Of a stretch of 50,757 bases of DNA, positions 1 through 9,683 are shown piece after piece. Made by a program: the position numbers and the translations under genes. The stretch's first letter is position 1. Each line of letters starts with the position of its first letter. The DNA is from Bordetella parapertussis. GTDB lineage: Bacteria; Pseudomonadota; Gammaproteobacteria; Burkholderiales; SG8-41. The notes under the pieces are model-generated. The model did no database searches. It saw only the letters and a list, made by a program, of their open reading frames with translations, and had not been told where the DNA came from. The stretch covers positions 1 through 50,757 of the forward strand of contig CAMATZ010000044.1 of the NCBI GenBank assembly GCA_945861275.1, written 5' to 3'.

Positions 1-173
1 TGATCGGGCAATACCACCATTGCGACGACGGCAAAGCGATGCGCTCGTTTTACCGCATTGATGCTGTTGCGCAAATCGTCGATGTAGCGAACGAGAAAAT
101 CATCCTTGCGCTGCGCCAGATTGACGGTAAAGAAATACGTCGCGCCTGCCGCAGTGGAACGCCGGTAACGCAT
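1..173 (-). CDS. REP-associated tyrosine transposase (RAYT), 5' part, cut by window edge
   Basis: Only the first 57 codons are present. The product starts MRYRRS and continues with a YFFTVNL stretch and ends VVLPDH, which is the typical N-terminus of RAYT (TnpA-REP, Y1 single-strand transposase) proteins. The HUH motif and catalytic Tyr would lie outside the window. Bases 1-149 are identical to the reverse complement of the right end of the window (50609-50757). A REP element sits 22 bp upstream of the start, as expected for this family. RAYTs process REP hairpins; family known, activity of this copy not visible. Confidence 0.85.
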   Translation of the reverse strand, partial: MRYRRSTAAGATYFFTVNLAQRKDDFLVRYIDDLRNSINAVKRAHRFAVVAMVVLPD

Positions 174-195
174 TGATTTTCAGCTTTAGATTGTT

Positions 196-225
196 GTTGG
201 GCTTCGCAGGCTCAGCCCAACCTAC
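196..225 (-). repeat. REP palindrome upstream of RAYT
   Basis: A 30-bp element beginning GTTGGGCTTCGC and ending AGCCCAACCTAC, with inverted arms GTTGGGCT/AGCCCAAC. The same element occurs at 50282-50311, 50462-50491 and 50533-50562, each next to RAYT sequence. REP hairpins are the usual substrates of RAYTs. Confidence 0.9.
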
Positions 226-253
226 AAAATCTGAGAGTTTTTTCAGTCATTTA

Positions 254-1216
254 TCAGGAATCCGGCCCCACCACATTCTGCGGCTTGCCCGCCAAAAACC
301 GCTCCACATTCGCGATCGTCAGTAACAGGCCGTCGCGCCTCACCTCTGGCGTCTGGCCGGCGTTGTGCGGCGACAAAACGGTATTGGCAAAGCCCAGTAT
401 CGGATCGCCAGCCTTGAGCGGCTCATCGTGAAACACGTCGAGCCCCGCGCCGGCGATGCGCTGCCCGGCCAGCGCTTCATGCAGCGCATCACGATCCACC
501 AGCGCGCCGCGGCCGGTGTTGATCAAAATCGCAGCGTGTTTCATTAACGCAAATTCGCGCGCACCGATAAAGCCACGCGACTGCGGCGTCAATCGCAGGT
601 GCAGCGACACAAAATCGGCGCGCTGTAAAATTTCATCGCGCTGTGCGGCACTGTTGCGGCGCGCGCTCCATTCCAGCACGATCATGCCGAACGCCCGCGC
701 GAGTTTAGCCACATGGCTGCCGATGGCGCCGGTGCCCATCACGCCCAGTGTCTTGCCATGCAGTTGCCCGAGCATTTCACGCGGCCACGCACCCGTGCGC
801 ATATCACGATCAATTTGCGGGATCTTGCGGGCCACGGCGAGCATAAGCGCTACCGCGTGCTCGCCCACGGCGATCGCGTTTGCGCCCGGCGTGTTACACA
901 CCGTGACGCCGCGCCGCGCGGCAGATTCAAGATCGATATGGTCGGTGCCCACGCCCCAGATCGACACCAGGCGCAAATTAGGGCAGGCCGCAAAAACCGC
1001 GTCGGTAAACGGCGCATAAGCGCGTATGTTGACGGCCACTTTCGCACTGCCGATACGACGCGCAAGTTCACTCGCATCGTCTGCACCACGCTCGCCGCAT
1101 ACGCGCAGTGCCGCGAGTTTCTTCGCGCTTTCGTGCGCAGCCGAGCCTTCAAACACCGGCGGAAAATCGTCGGGCACTACAATTAACGCCTCATTGGCGC
1201 TCATGTCAGCACTCAT
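254..1216 (-). CDS. D-isomer-specific 2-hydroxyacid dehydrogenase
   Basis: A 320-residue NAD-dependent dehydrogenase of the PGDH/glyoxylate reductase superfamily, usual length for the family. The N-terminal catalytic part carries a GVGTDHID motif; the Rossmann domain has GTGAIG near residue 160. Catalytic residues can be seen: Arg in NTGRGALVD, Glu in DVFHDEP and His in SPHNAG. Substrate cannot be told from sequence; phosphoglycerate, glyoxylate/hydroxypyruvate or another 2-keto acid are possible. Cytosolic, no signal peptide. An AGGA box lies about 9 bp before the chosen ATG. A 19-bp AT-rich repeat lies just upstream of the ribosome binding site. Confidence 0.88.
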   Translation of the reverse strand: MSADMSANEALIVVPDDFPPVFEGSAAHESAKKLAALRVCGERGADDASELARRIGSAKVAVNIRAYAPFTDAVFAACPNLRLVSIWGVGTDHIDLESAARRGVTVCNTPGANAIAVGEHAVALMLAVARKIPQIDRDMRTGAWPREMLGQLHGKTLGVMGTGAIGSHVAKLARAFGMIVLEWSARRNSAAQRDEILQRADFVSLHLRLTPQSRGFIGAREFALMKHAAILINTGRGALVDRDALHEALAGQRIAGAGLDVFHDEPLKAGDPILGFANTVLSPHNAGQTPEVRRDGLLLTIANVERFLAGKPQNVVGPDS

Positions 1217-1229
1217 GTTAAATTAATCC

Positions 1230-1248
1230 TTTAAAAACAAATAGTTAC
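1230..1248 (+). repeat. AT-rich 19-bp intergenic repeat, copy 1
   Basis: The 19-mer TTTAAAAACAAATAGTTAC occurs here and, base for base, at 31785-31803; a copy with 2 mismatches in 18 is at 11366-11383. All sit just upstream of a start codon in otherwise GC-rich DNA. Function unknown. Confidence 0.8.
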
Positions 1249-1251
1249 TGA

Positions 1252-2067
1252 CTATCTTCGCTGCGACGCCTGATATAATGGCATCACCTGTTGCGCATAC
1301 GTTTGCAGTTCGCTGATGCGATCCGCAGCCGTCGGATGGGTACTCATAAACGCCGGTCCGCTGCCGCCACTGACACGCGCCATCTTCTGCCACAACGTTA
1401 CCGCCGCATGGGGGTCATATCCCGCGCGCGCGGCAAGTTCGACGCCGATGCGATCGGCTTCGCGTTCAAACTCGCGTGAATTCGGCAGTCCGTAAGTCAC
1501 CTGCGCCGCGAGATTGGCGAGACTCGCGCCGCCTTCGCCGATGCCCAGCAACGCGGCGCCCACGCCGATCACCACGCTTTGCGCAGCCTGTTGCGATGCT
1601 TTTTCGCGCCCATGCTCACGGAGTGCGTGCGCAATTTCGTGACCCATCACCGCCGCAAGTTCCGCATCGGTAAGTTGCAAGGTATCAATCAACCCCGAAT
1701 ACACCGCCATTTTTCCTCCCGGCATGCACCACGCGTTCACGTCTTTCGAGGCGATGACGTTGACTTCCCACTTCCATTTTAATGAATCATTGCGGAACAC
1801 ACCCGCCGCCGCAATCAGCCGGTTCGCCACCGTGCGCACACGGTTCAACTGCTTGGCGTCGCGATTGAGCAAACCCCTGGCCGACGCCTCTTGCAGGGTC
1901 TGTTGGTAGGACTGTGCCGCGGCGGCATTGATTTGCTCGGCGGAAATCAACATGTGCTGCGTGCGGTCTACGCCGACCGTGCCCCCTTCGGTGGTTTGCA
2001 CTGTCTGGCAGCCGGCCAGTGCCAGCGCGACCAGGCACAAAAACGCTGTGCGATAACTCATGGGCAT
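1252..2067 (-). CDS. M48-family zinc metallopeptidase, lipoprotein
   Basis: A 271-residue protein with an N-terminal export signal ending in a lipobox (LALAGC), so it is predicted to be lipid-anchored facing the periplasm. The zinc-binding motif HEIAH is followed by EREADRIG, which supplies the third ligand, as in the M48 proteases LoiP, YcaL and BepA. These act in outer-membrane protein quality control in other bacteria; here the role is inferred. No TPR domain follows the protease domain, which fits LoiP-type rather than BepA-type proteins. It starts 12 bp after the end of the YdjM-like gene, so the two may be co-transcribed. Confidence 0.9.
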   Translation of the reverse strand: MPMSYRTAFLCLVALALAGCQTVQTTEGGTVGVDRTQHMLISAEQINAAAAQSYQQTLQEASARGLLNRDAKQLNRVRTVANRLIAAAGVFRNDSLKWKWEVNVIASKDVNAWCMPGGKMAVYSGLIDTLQLTDAELAAVMGHEIAHALREHGREKASQQAAQSVVIGVGAALLGIGEGGASLANLAAQVTYGLPNSREFEREADRIGVELAARAGYDPHAAVTLWQKMARVSGGSGPAFMSTHPTAADRISELQTYAQQVMPLYQASQRR

Positions 2068-2079
2068 GATCGCCTCCTC

Positions 2080-3150
2080 TTAATAAACGGGAACCTTCGA
2101 ATCCGTATTGTCGCCCAACAGCTCATACGCGCGCCACTCGCCGCCCGCCTCGCGGCACATGCCGTAACGGAACGGCCATGCCGAGCGTCCCGGCGTGAGA
2201 AAGCGCAAATCCTGAAACCACACGCAGGTATGGGGATTGCCGGCATCGACACGATACAGCACCGGGTACTGCGCAAACCACCTGAAAAACGCGAATTGCG
2301 GATGGGCCATCACTTCTTTTGCGACGGCTGATTGTGCGGAGGCGCCAAATCGATCGGCGGCTACCCACAGCGCACGATCCAGCGGCAAATAGGCAGCGCC
2401 CATGCGCGCAAAAAATCCCGCATCCGCGGGTAAAGGCGGTGACGCATCACGCCGTGACAAACTCACCAGACTGTAGTGGTAGCGTGACCCGTCGTCGACC
2501 ATCACCATCCAGTTAAACGGCGACAGCGGACGCGGTAGCGCACTCACCTGTGCGTTACGCAACCCGGATTGGGCGGCAAACTGCTCGCCAAAATCCACGG
2601 CGCGCTGCTGCATCGCGAACTGAAACACCACATAGGCGCACAACACAGCCGATCCCGCCACGGCGGGCCAGCGCGCATAGCGTGATTTTCGCCACGCCCA
2701 CGACGCCAACAGACCCGCGACTATGATCCCGGTGAACCACAGATCGATGATAAACGTGGTTGACAGCGCGGCCCGCCAATCGGAAAGCGGCGCGAACACC
2801 ATGGTGCCGAACGACGTTATCCAGTCGCCCGCGATATGCGCGGCAATGCCCCACGCAATCACCCCGGCGTAAGCGCGCCAGCCCGGCCCCCCGCGCCAGA
2901 GCTTCGCGCATAGCCAGGACAGCAACAGCGCCCACACCACCAGCATCAGCAGCGAATGCGTAACGCCGCGATGATGATAAAGGTAGGACAGCGGCGACAG
3001 CCACGAAGCGACGATATCGACATCGGGGAACGCCGCGGCGAGCGCGCCGATGGCGATGCGGCGGCGCAGCGGAAGTGCCCCTGCAGACGGCGCGGGCGCG
3101 GTGGCCCGCGCGAGTAACGCGCCGGAGAGCGCGTGGGTCAGGGTGTCCAT
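2080..3150 (-). CDS. YdjM-like membrane-bound metal-dependent hydrolase (DUF457)
   Basis: A 356-residue membrane protein. It starts MDTLTHALSGALLARA and has PDVDI and HHRGVTHS motifs, the conserved His/Asp cluster of the LexA-regulated YdjM/DUF457 family (PF04307). Several hydrophobic segments follow in residues 70-190, then a soluble C-terminal half of about 160 residues. The reaction of this family is not established. The gene is followed 12 bp later by the M48 protease gene. Upstream, a heptad-repeat hairpin fills the space to nfu, so expression from the nfu side would have to cross that structure. Confidence 0.8.
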   Translation of the reverse strand: MDTLTHALSGALLARATAPAPSAGALPLRRRIAIGALAAAFPDVDIVASWLSPLSYLYHHRGVTHSLLMLVVWALLLSWLCAKLWRGGPGWRAYAGVIAWGIAAHIAGDWITSFGTMVFAPLSDWRAALSTTFIIDLWFTGIIVAGLLASWAWRKSRYARWPAVAGSAVLCAYVVFQFAMQQRAVDFGEQFAAQSGLRNAQVSALPRPLSPFNWMVMVDDGSRYHYSLVSLSRRDASPPLPADAGFFARMGAAYLPLDRALWVAADRFGASAQSAVAKEVMAHPQFAFFRWFAQYPVLYRVDAGNPHTCVWFQDLRFLTPGRSAWPFRYGMCREAGGEWRAYELLGDNTDSKVPVY

Positions 3151-3159
3151 CTGAATGCT

Positions 3160-3238
3160 GTGAAGGGTGAGGAGTGAAGGGTGAAGGGGTACCCCGTCAT
3201 TCCGACATCCTCTTCACTCTTCACTCTTCACCCTTCAC
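3160..3238. repeat. Heptad-repeat inverted arms between nfu and the YdjM-like gene
   Basis: The left arm is four 7-bp units of the type GTGAAGG (one is GTGAGGA). The right arm is units of CTTCACT/CTTCACC, its reverse complement, ending 5 bp from the nfu stop codon. The arms are separated by about 30 bp that include the palindrome GGGGTACCCC. The element fills the whole gap. Similar elements built from other 7-bp units lie at 4337-4429, 9241-9325, 32761-32856 and 37053-37167. Confidence 0.85.
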
Positions 3239-3243
3239 GTCTG

Positions 3244-3810
3244 TCAGACCGCCACCACCTCAATATCCGGTTCGATCTGCCGCACCAGATTTTCGATGCC
3301 GGTGAGCGTGCCCGACAACGAACTCGGACAACTGCCGCACGCACCCTGGTAATGCACGCTGAGTTTATTGCCTTCGAGGCCCATCACGTGCAGATCGCCG
3401 CCGTCGCTCTGCAAATACGGGCGTATCTGCTCATCGAGAATTTCGTTGATCTTGTCGAGGCGTGCAAGATCTTCCGCGCTCATTTTCGACGGATCGAAGT
3501 TCGCTTCGGTATCCTGCATCATCTGCGCCGATTGCTCATCGGCTGCCGGCGCGTCACGTATCGGCACTGCCAGTTCGCGCTTGAGTTCGTTCCAGTCGGC
3601 CTGACCGTTTTGCGTGACCGTGATCCAGTGATCAACATAAAACACATTGGTCACATGCTTGATGCTGAACAGCATCGCGGCGAGTTTGTCGTCCTGTGCT
3701 TTGTCGGCGCTGTCATACGAGCGCGTGATGCCCCAGGTCAGCGGCTCCTTGAGGATGAACTTCATCGCGTTCGGATTCGGCGTCGATTCGATTTCGGATA
3801 TTTTAGGCAT
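3244..3810 (-). CDS. nfu: Nfu/NifU-type Fe-S carrier protein
   Basis: A 188-residue protein with an N-terminal Nfu_N domain (about 1-90, starting with the typical TPNPNAMKF stretch) and a C-terminal NifU domain (about 105-180) with a CGSC motif that binds a 4Fe-4S cluster between two subunits. Nfu proteins take clusters from the scaffold and deliver them to apo-enzymes. It is the last gene of the isc/suf operon, 31 bp after sufU, which supports a carrier role for SufBCD. It lacks the degenerate A-type domain of E. coli NfuA, so it resembles the Nfu1 type. Start chosen at MPKISE. Confidence 0.92.
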   Translation of the reverse strand: MPKISEIESTPNPNAMKFILKEPLTWGITRSYDSADKAQDDKLAAMLFSIKHVTNVFYVDHWITVTQNGQADWNELKRELAVPIRDAPAADEQSAQMMQDTEANFDPSKMSAEDLARLDKINEILDEQIRPYLQSDGGDLHVMGLEGNKLSVHYQGACGSCPSSLSGTLTGIENLVRQIEPDIEVVAV

Positions 3811-3841
3811 GAGGTCAGTATTTTTTTATACGATGTTTAAG

Positions 3842-4330
3842 CTACGTGCCAATCACCGCCGCATGCACCGGGTCTGCGTCGGCCTCGGTCGAGGTGGTCG
3901 ATTGCGAATTTAGCGCCGCATGCAAGGTATGCCACGGCAAAATCGCGCACTTCACGCGCGTCGGCAGATCACGCACCCCGGCGAACACCGTCAACCGCCC
4001 CAGATGATGCGGCTGCGTGCCGGTATCGAGCTTGCCTGTCGCCATGTCGCGAAACTCATTCACCATTTGCTCGGCATCCTGTTGCGATTTACCTTTGACC
4101 AGCGTCGTCATCATCGATGCCGAAGCCTTGCAAATCGCGCACGATTCGCCTTCGAAACTGATCGCCTCGACCGCATCACCCGCCATGCGCAACGCCAGAT
4201 GAATATGATCACCGCACAACGGATTCACCCCTTCCGATTTGTGCGTCGCATCCGCCAGCGCACCCCAGTTGCGCGGCTTGCGGTTGTGATCAAGTATCAC
4301 TTCCTGATAAAGATTTCTGCTGTCGGCCAT
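3842..4330 (-). CDS. sufU: SufU zinc-dependent sulfurtransferase
   Basis: A 162-residue IscU-fold protein. The ligands C39, D41 (NPLCGD), C64 (GESCAIC) and C128 (RVKCAILPW) are all present and match the known zinc/sulfur site of Bacillus SufU, and the roughly 20-residue insertion that separates SufU from IscU is there between C67 and C128. SufU accepts persulfide from SufS and passes it to SufBCD. It follows sufS, as expected for this partnership. The ATG 15 bp further upstream lies inside a heptad repeat, so the MADSRN start is preferred. The last 20 or so residues are poorly conserved and Thr/Ser/Ala-rich. Confidence 0.92.
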   Translation of the reverse strand: MADSRNLYQEVILDHNRKPRNWGALADATHKSEGVNPLCGDHIHLALRMAGDAVEAISFEGESCAICKASASMMTTLVKGKSQQDAEQMVNEFRDMATGKLDTGTQPHHLGRLTVFAGVRDLPTRVKCAILPWHTLHAALNSQSTTSTEADADPVHAAVIGT

Positions 4331-4336
4331 TTTTTC

Positions 4337-4429
4337 GTGAGGCATGAAGCGTGAGGCGTGAGGCGTGGGTGATCCATCTGCACATCCACGGTCCTCTCGC
4401 GCCTAACGCCTCACGTCTCACACCTCACG
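4337..4429. repeat. Heptad-repeat inverted arms between sufS and sufU
   Basis: The left arm is about five 7-bp units of the type GTGAGGC, and the right arm has units GCCTCAC/GCCTAAC, its reverse complement. The unique centre is about 35 bp. The element occupies the whole gap between the sufU start (4330) and the sufS stop (4434) inside the operon. Confidence 0.85.
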
Positions 4430-4433
4430 TTGT

Positions 4434-5687
4434 TCATCCAAACACCTTCTGCACCCGCTGGATCGAAGCCACCAGCGCATCGACCTCTGCCAGCGTGTTG
4501 TAAAACGCGAACGATGCGCGGCAGGTCGCCGCCACCTTGAAGCGCTGCATCACCGGCTGCGCACAGTGATGTCCGGTGCGTATCGCCACGCCGTCTTCAT
4601 TCAGCAGTGTGCCCACGTCGTGCGGATGCACGCCCTCGACCGTGAACGACAACACCGCGGCCTTCTTCTCCGCCGTGCCGATGATGCGCAGTCCGGGCAG
4701 GCGCGTGATCTGCGAGGTGGCGTAATCCAGCAAATCCGTTTCATGTGCCGCGATGCGATCGATGCCGATTTCAGTCAGATAATCGACGGCGGCGCCGAAC
4801 GTAATCGCGGCAGCAATCGGCGGCGTTCCTGCTTCGAACTTCGCCGGGATAGGCGCGTAGGTGGTTTTCTCGAAGGTCACCGACAAAATCATGTCACCGC
4901 CGCCCTTGAACGGCTGCATCGCTTCCAGCAGCGCGGCTTTGCCGTAGAGCACGCCGATGCCGGTAGGCCCGCACAGCTTGTGGCCGGAGAACGCATAAAA
5001 ATCGCAGTCCAGCGCCTGCACATCCACCGTCAGGTGCGGCGCGGCTTGTGCACCATCCACCAGGGTGACTACGCCATGTTTGCGTGCGACGGCAATCATC
5101 TCGCGCACCGGATTGATGGTGCCCAGCGCATTCGACACGTGGGTGAAGCATGCAATCCTGGTGCGGCTGTTAAACAGCTTTTGGTACGCGTCGAGATCGA
5201 GTTCGCCGTTATCGAAAATCGGCGCCACGCGGATCGTCGCACCCGTCTCATCGGCCACCATCTGCCACGGCACGATATTCGAATGGTGCTCCAGCGTGGT
5301 AAGGATGATCTCATCGCCCGCACGCAGAAATTTGCGGCCCCAGCCATGCGCCACCAGATTGATGCTCTCCGTCGTGCCGCTGGTAAATATGACTTCGCGC
5401 GCTTCCCTGGCATTGATGAACGCCTGCAGCTTGCGGCGCGCCGCCTCGTACTCGGCAGTCGCAGTCTCGGAAAGATAATGCACTGCGCGATGAATATTCG
5501 CGTGCTGGCTCGATTGATAACGCGCCCAGCGCGCCATCACCGCCTGGGGCATTTGGCTGGATGCGGCATTGTCCAGGAAAACCAGCGGCTGCTCGTTGAC
5601 CTTGAGCGCAAGAATCGGGAAATCCCCGCGGATGCGTTCCACATCCAGCGCGGCCACGGATTTGCGCGCGTCCAATGGCGCATTCAT
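4434..5687 (-). CDS. sufS: SufS group II cysteine desulfurase
   Basis: A 417-residue PLP enzyme that removes sulfur from cysteine as a persulfide. Family features visible: FTSGTTESINLV in the cofactor pocket, the PLP lysine in SGHKLCGP, and the catalytic Cys in the RTGHHCAQP loop, which is the short-loop type that needs SufE or SufU. The start at MNAPLDA is chosen because the sufD stop codon lies just before it (5689-5691) and the longer reading would run through sufD. SufU, the likely acceptor, is the next gene. Confidence 0.95.
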   Translation of the reverse strand: MNAPLDARKSVAALDVERIRGDFPILALKVNEQPLVFLDNAASSQMPQAVMARWARYQSSQHANIHRAVHYLSETATAEYEAARRKLQAFINAREAREVIFTSGTTESINLVAHGWGRKFLRAGDEIILTTLEHHSNIVPWQMVADETGATIRVAPIFDNGELDLDAYQKLFNSRTRIACFTHVSNALGTINPVREMIAVARKHGVVTLVDGAQAAPHLTVDVQALDCDFYAFSGHKLCGPTGIGVLYGKAALLEAMQPFKGGGDMILSVTFEKTTYAPIPAKFEAGTPPIAAAITFGAAVDYLTEIGIDRIAAHETDLLDYATSQITRLPGLRIIGTAEKKAAVLSFTVEGVHPHDVGTLLNEDGVAIRTGHHCAQPVMQRFKVAATCRASFAFYNTLAEVDALVASIQRVQKVFG

Positions 5688-5688
5688 C

Positions 5689-7020
5689 TCAAGCCACCGC
5701 CTGCGTATTGGCCATGACCAGGCGCTCAAGCTGCGCCACCAGCGATTTCACCGGGATGCGATCCACGATTTCCGCGCCAAAAGCGTAGGTCAGCAGATTG
5801 CGCGCCTGGATGTCGGGCAGGCCGCGGCTACTGAGATAAAACAATTGCTCGGCATCGAGTTGGCCGACGGTGGCGCCATGCGCGCATTTCACATCGTCCG
5901 CGAAAATTTCCAGTTGCGGCTTGGTATCGACGCGCGCGTTGGGCGACAGCAGCAGATTGCGGCTTTGCTGCGCAGAGTTGGTGAGCTGCGCGCGCTTGCG
6001 CACCAGCACCTTGCCGTTGAACACCGCGTGCGCCGCGCCGCCCACTATGGTTTTGTGCAACTGCGTGCAGCGGCCATTTGGCTGCGCGTGATCCATCGTG
6101 GTATGGGTGTCGGCGAGCTGCTGGCCGCTGATCAGCGCGAGGCCGTCAATCGCCGCGTCCGCACCTTCGCCGTTGTGCAGCACATCGAGGTTGTAGCGCG
6201 ACAGGCGCGCGCCAAACGCGATCGACTGCGAGACGTAGGATGCGTCCTGCGCCAGCGACACCGCGCACGACGCGATATGTATCGCCTGCGCACTTTCGCG
6301 CTGCAGGCGCACGTGGCGCACACGCGCCTGCGGCTGGATCGCGATTTCCGTCACCGCATTGGTGAAATAGGCGTCAGCCGTTGCCGCGACGTAGTCTTCG
6401 ATAACCGTGCATTCGGCGCCCGCTTCTGCCACGATCAGGCAACGCGGGCTGGTCGCGGCATCCTTGCGCGCGGCGACAAACAACAGGTGCAATGGCTCGC
6501 GCATCGTGCAGTTTTGTGCAATATGAACAAACGCGCCATCGCGCAACCACGCAGTGTTGAGCGCGGTAAATAGCTGCCGCTCGAATGGCGCGTGCGCCGC
6601 CAGATGCGGCCCCATCAGCAAGGGATTCGCCGCCAAACCTTCCGCCAGCGTGCTCACCGTCACACCCGCGGGCAACGCGCCGCGGCTGGACAGGGGCTGC
6701 GAATACACGCCGTCTACAAATGTCAGGCGCAGCGCAGCTTCCGGCACCACATACGGCGCAATATCGGCAAGCGGGGCTGCTTTATCCAGCGCTTCGACCC
6801 GCAACTTGTTCAGCGGCGCCAAATCCGTGAAGCGCCATTCTTCGTCGCGCGTGGTGGGCACGCTCAGCGCATTGGCGCGCTCCAACGCCATCGCGCGGCG
6901 CAGGTTCAGCCAGGATGCCGGGCTTTGCGGCAACGCGCGGCCGCCGGCGACCAATGCCTCCACAAACGGATGCGTAGCCGCCGTAGTTACACCTGCGCCT
7001 GCGCCGGTGCGGCTACTCAT
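5689..7020 (-). CDS. sufD: SufD, Fe-S scaffold subunit
   Basis: A 443-residue protein of the SufB/SufD family; beta-helix core and C-terminal helices typical of the SufBC2D scaffold, with HGATVGQLD and YLSSRGLP motifs near the C-terminus. It forms the complex with SufB and two SufC ATPases in the cytosol. The start MSSRTG is used because its ATG overlaps the sufC stop codon by 4 bp (ATGA at 7017-7020), the same arrangement as between sufB and sufC. This tight coupling suggests equal expression of subunits. The stop is one base before the sufS ATG. Confidence 0.94.
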   Translation of the reverse strand: MSSRTGAGAGVTTAATHPFVEALVAGGRALPQSPASWLNLRRAMALERANALSVPTTRDEEWRFTDLAPLNKLRVEALDKAAPLADIAPYVVPEAALRLTFVDGVYSQPLSSRGALPAGVTVSTLAEGLAANPLLMGPHLAAHAPFERQLFTALNTAWLRDGAFVHIAQNCTMREPLHLLFVAARKDAATSPRCLIVAEAGAECTVIEDYVAATADAYFTNAVTEIAIQPQARVRHVRLQRESAQAIHIASCAVSLAQDASYVSQSIAFGARLSRYNLDVLHNGEGADAAIDGLALISGQQLADTHTTMDHAQPNGRCTQLHKTIVGGAAHAVFNGKVLVRKRAQLTNSAQQSRNLLLSPNARVDTKPQLEIFADDVKCAHGATVGQLDAEQLFYLSSRGLPDIQARNLLTYAFGAEIVDRIPVKSLVAQLERLVMANTQAVA

Positions 7021-7792
7021 GCCGCGGCCCGGGCATCGAGCAGCCAATCATAGCCGCGCGCTTCAAGTTCCAGCGCCAATTCCTTGCCGCCGGTCTTGAT
7101 CACGCGCCCGCCCTCCATCACATGCACATAGTCCGGCGTGATGTAGTTGAGCAGGCGCTGATAATGGGTCACCAGCACGCACGCATTGTCGGCGGTCAGC
7201 AACGTGTTCACGCCACCGGCAACGATGCGCAGCGCGTCGATATCGAGGCCGGAATCGGTTTCGTCGAGGATGGCAAGGCGCGGCTCGAGTATCGCCATCT
7301 GCAGAATTTCGTTGCGCTTTTTCTCGCCGCCGGAAAAACCGTCATTCACGCTGCGGTCGAGAAACTCCGGACTCATTTCCAGCAGTTTCATTTTTTCGCG
7401 CACGAAATCGTCGAACTCCAGCGGGTCGAGTTCATCCTTGCCGCGACCGCCCTGCACCGTGTTGTAGGCCAGGCGCAGAAACGAACTGTTCGATACACCC
7501 GGAATTTCAACCGGATACTGAAAACCGAGGAACAGTCCCGCGCGCGCACGCGCTTCGGCCGTCAGCGAGAACAAGTCATTGCCGTCGAATAACACCGTGC
7601 CACCGGTCACTGCATACGCCGGATGGCCGGCCAGCACTTTGGCGAGCGTGCTTTTGCCCGAGCCGTTCGGCCCCATGATGGCATGCACTTCGCCCGCGCG
7701 CACCGTGAGGTCGATGCCCTTCAGTATGGTCACGCCCGCGACCGTCGCGGTGAGGCCGCGTATGTCGAGCAGGGTTTTTGCGTTACCGTTAA

Positions 7793-7796
<4 letters not shown>
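7017..7796 (-). CDS. sufC: SufC ATPase
   Basis: A 259-residue ABC-type ATPase of the Fe-S assembly scaffold. Walker [10 protein letters not shown] lies at residues 42-50, the signature is SGGEKKRNE (the SufC variant of LSGGQ), and Walker B runs into [12 protein letters not shown]. SufC drives conformational changes in SufBC2D. The gene overlaps sufB at its start and sufD at its end, each by an ATGA tetranucleotide. Length is usual (about 250 residues). Confidence 0.96.
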
Positions 7797-9229
<1,433 letters not shown>

Positions 9230-9240
9230 GTTTTGACCCC

Positions 9241-9325
9241 GTGAGGCGTGCGGCGCGAAGGGTTAGACGAGCAATACCACGGCGATGGCGTCTCGCACCT
9301 CACGCCTAACGCCTCACGCCTCACG
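9241..9325. repeat. Heptad-repeat inverted arms between iscA-like gene and sufB
   Basis: The left arm has GTGAGGC-type units just upstream of sufB and the right arm has four to five units CCTCACG/CCTAACG. The TGA stop codon of the iscA-like gene (9321-9323) lies inside the right arm. The centre is unique sequence. Confidence 0.82.
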
Positions 9326-9656
9326 TCCGCTCCTTGACGCTGAAACTCTCACCACAGCCGCACATCGAATCGACATTCGGGTTTTCAAATTTGAACGTCT
9401 GCTTCAAACCGTCCTTGACGAAATCCAGTTTTGAACCGTCGATGAACCCGATGCTCTTGTTGTCCACCACCAGTTTGGAATCAAACGCTTCAAACACCTG
9501 ATCGTCCTGTTTCACTTCGTCGGCGTAATCGTAGGTGTAGGCCCAGCCGGAACAGCCGACTTTTTTGATGCCCACGCGCAGGCCCACGCCCTTGCCGCGC
9601 TTGGTAAGCTGCGATTGAATTTGCTTCGCTGCGTTTTCAGTCAGTTGTATTGTCAT
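9321..9656 (-). CDS. iscA: A-type Fe-S carrier (IscA/SufA family)
   Basis: A 111-residue HesB-like protein with the three conserved cysteines at positions 35, 99 and 101 (GCSGWAY and MCGCGESF), the same positions as in E. coli IscA. A-type carriers bind a 2Fe-2S or 4Fe-4S cluster and hand it to targets. The start MTIQLTE is chosen because an AAGGA box lies 7 bp upstream; the longer reading would start inside that box. Position after the iscS-like gene suggests co-transcription. It could equally be called sufA or erpA-like; sequence length and Cys positions fit IscA best. Confidence 0.9.
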   Translation of the reverse strand: MTIQLTENAAKQIQSQLTKRGKGVGLRVGIKKVGCSGWAYTYDYADEVKQDDQVFEAFDSKLVVDNKSIGFIDGSKLDFVKDGLKQTFKFENPNVDSMCGCGESFSVKERT

Positions 9657-9683
9657 AAATTTATCCTTCACTCTTAATCAACT

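Noticed and set aside
1026-1226. Plus-strand short frame over the dehydrogenase start
   Set aside because: Antisense to a conserved N-terminus, without signals of its own.
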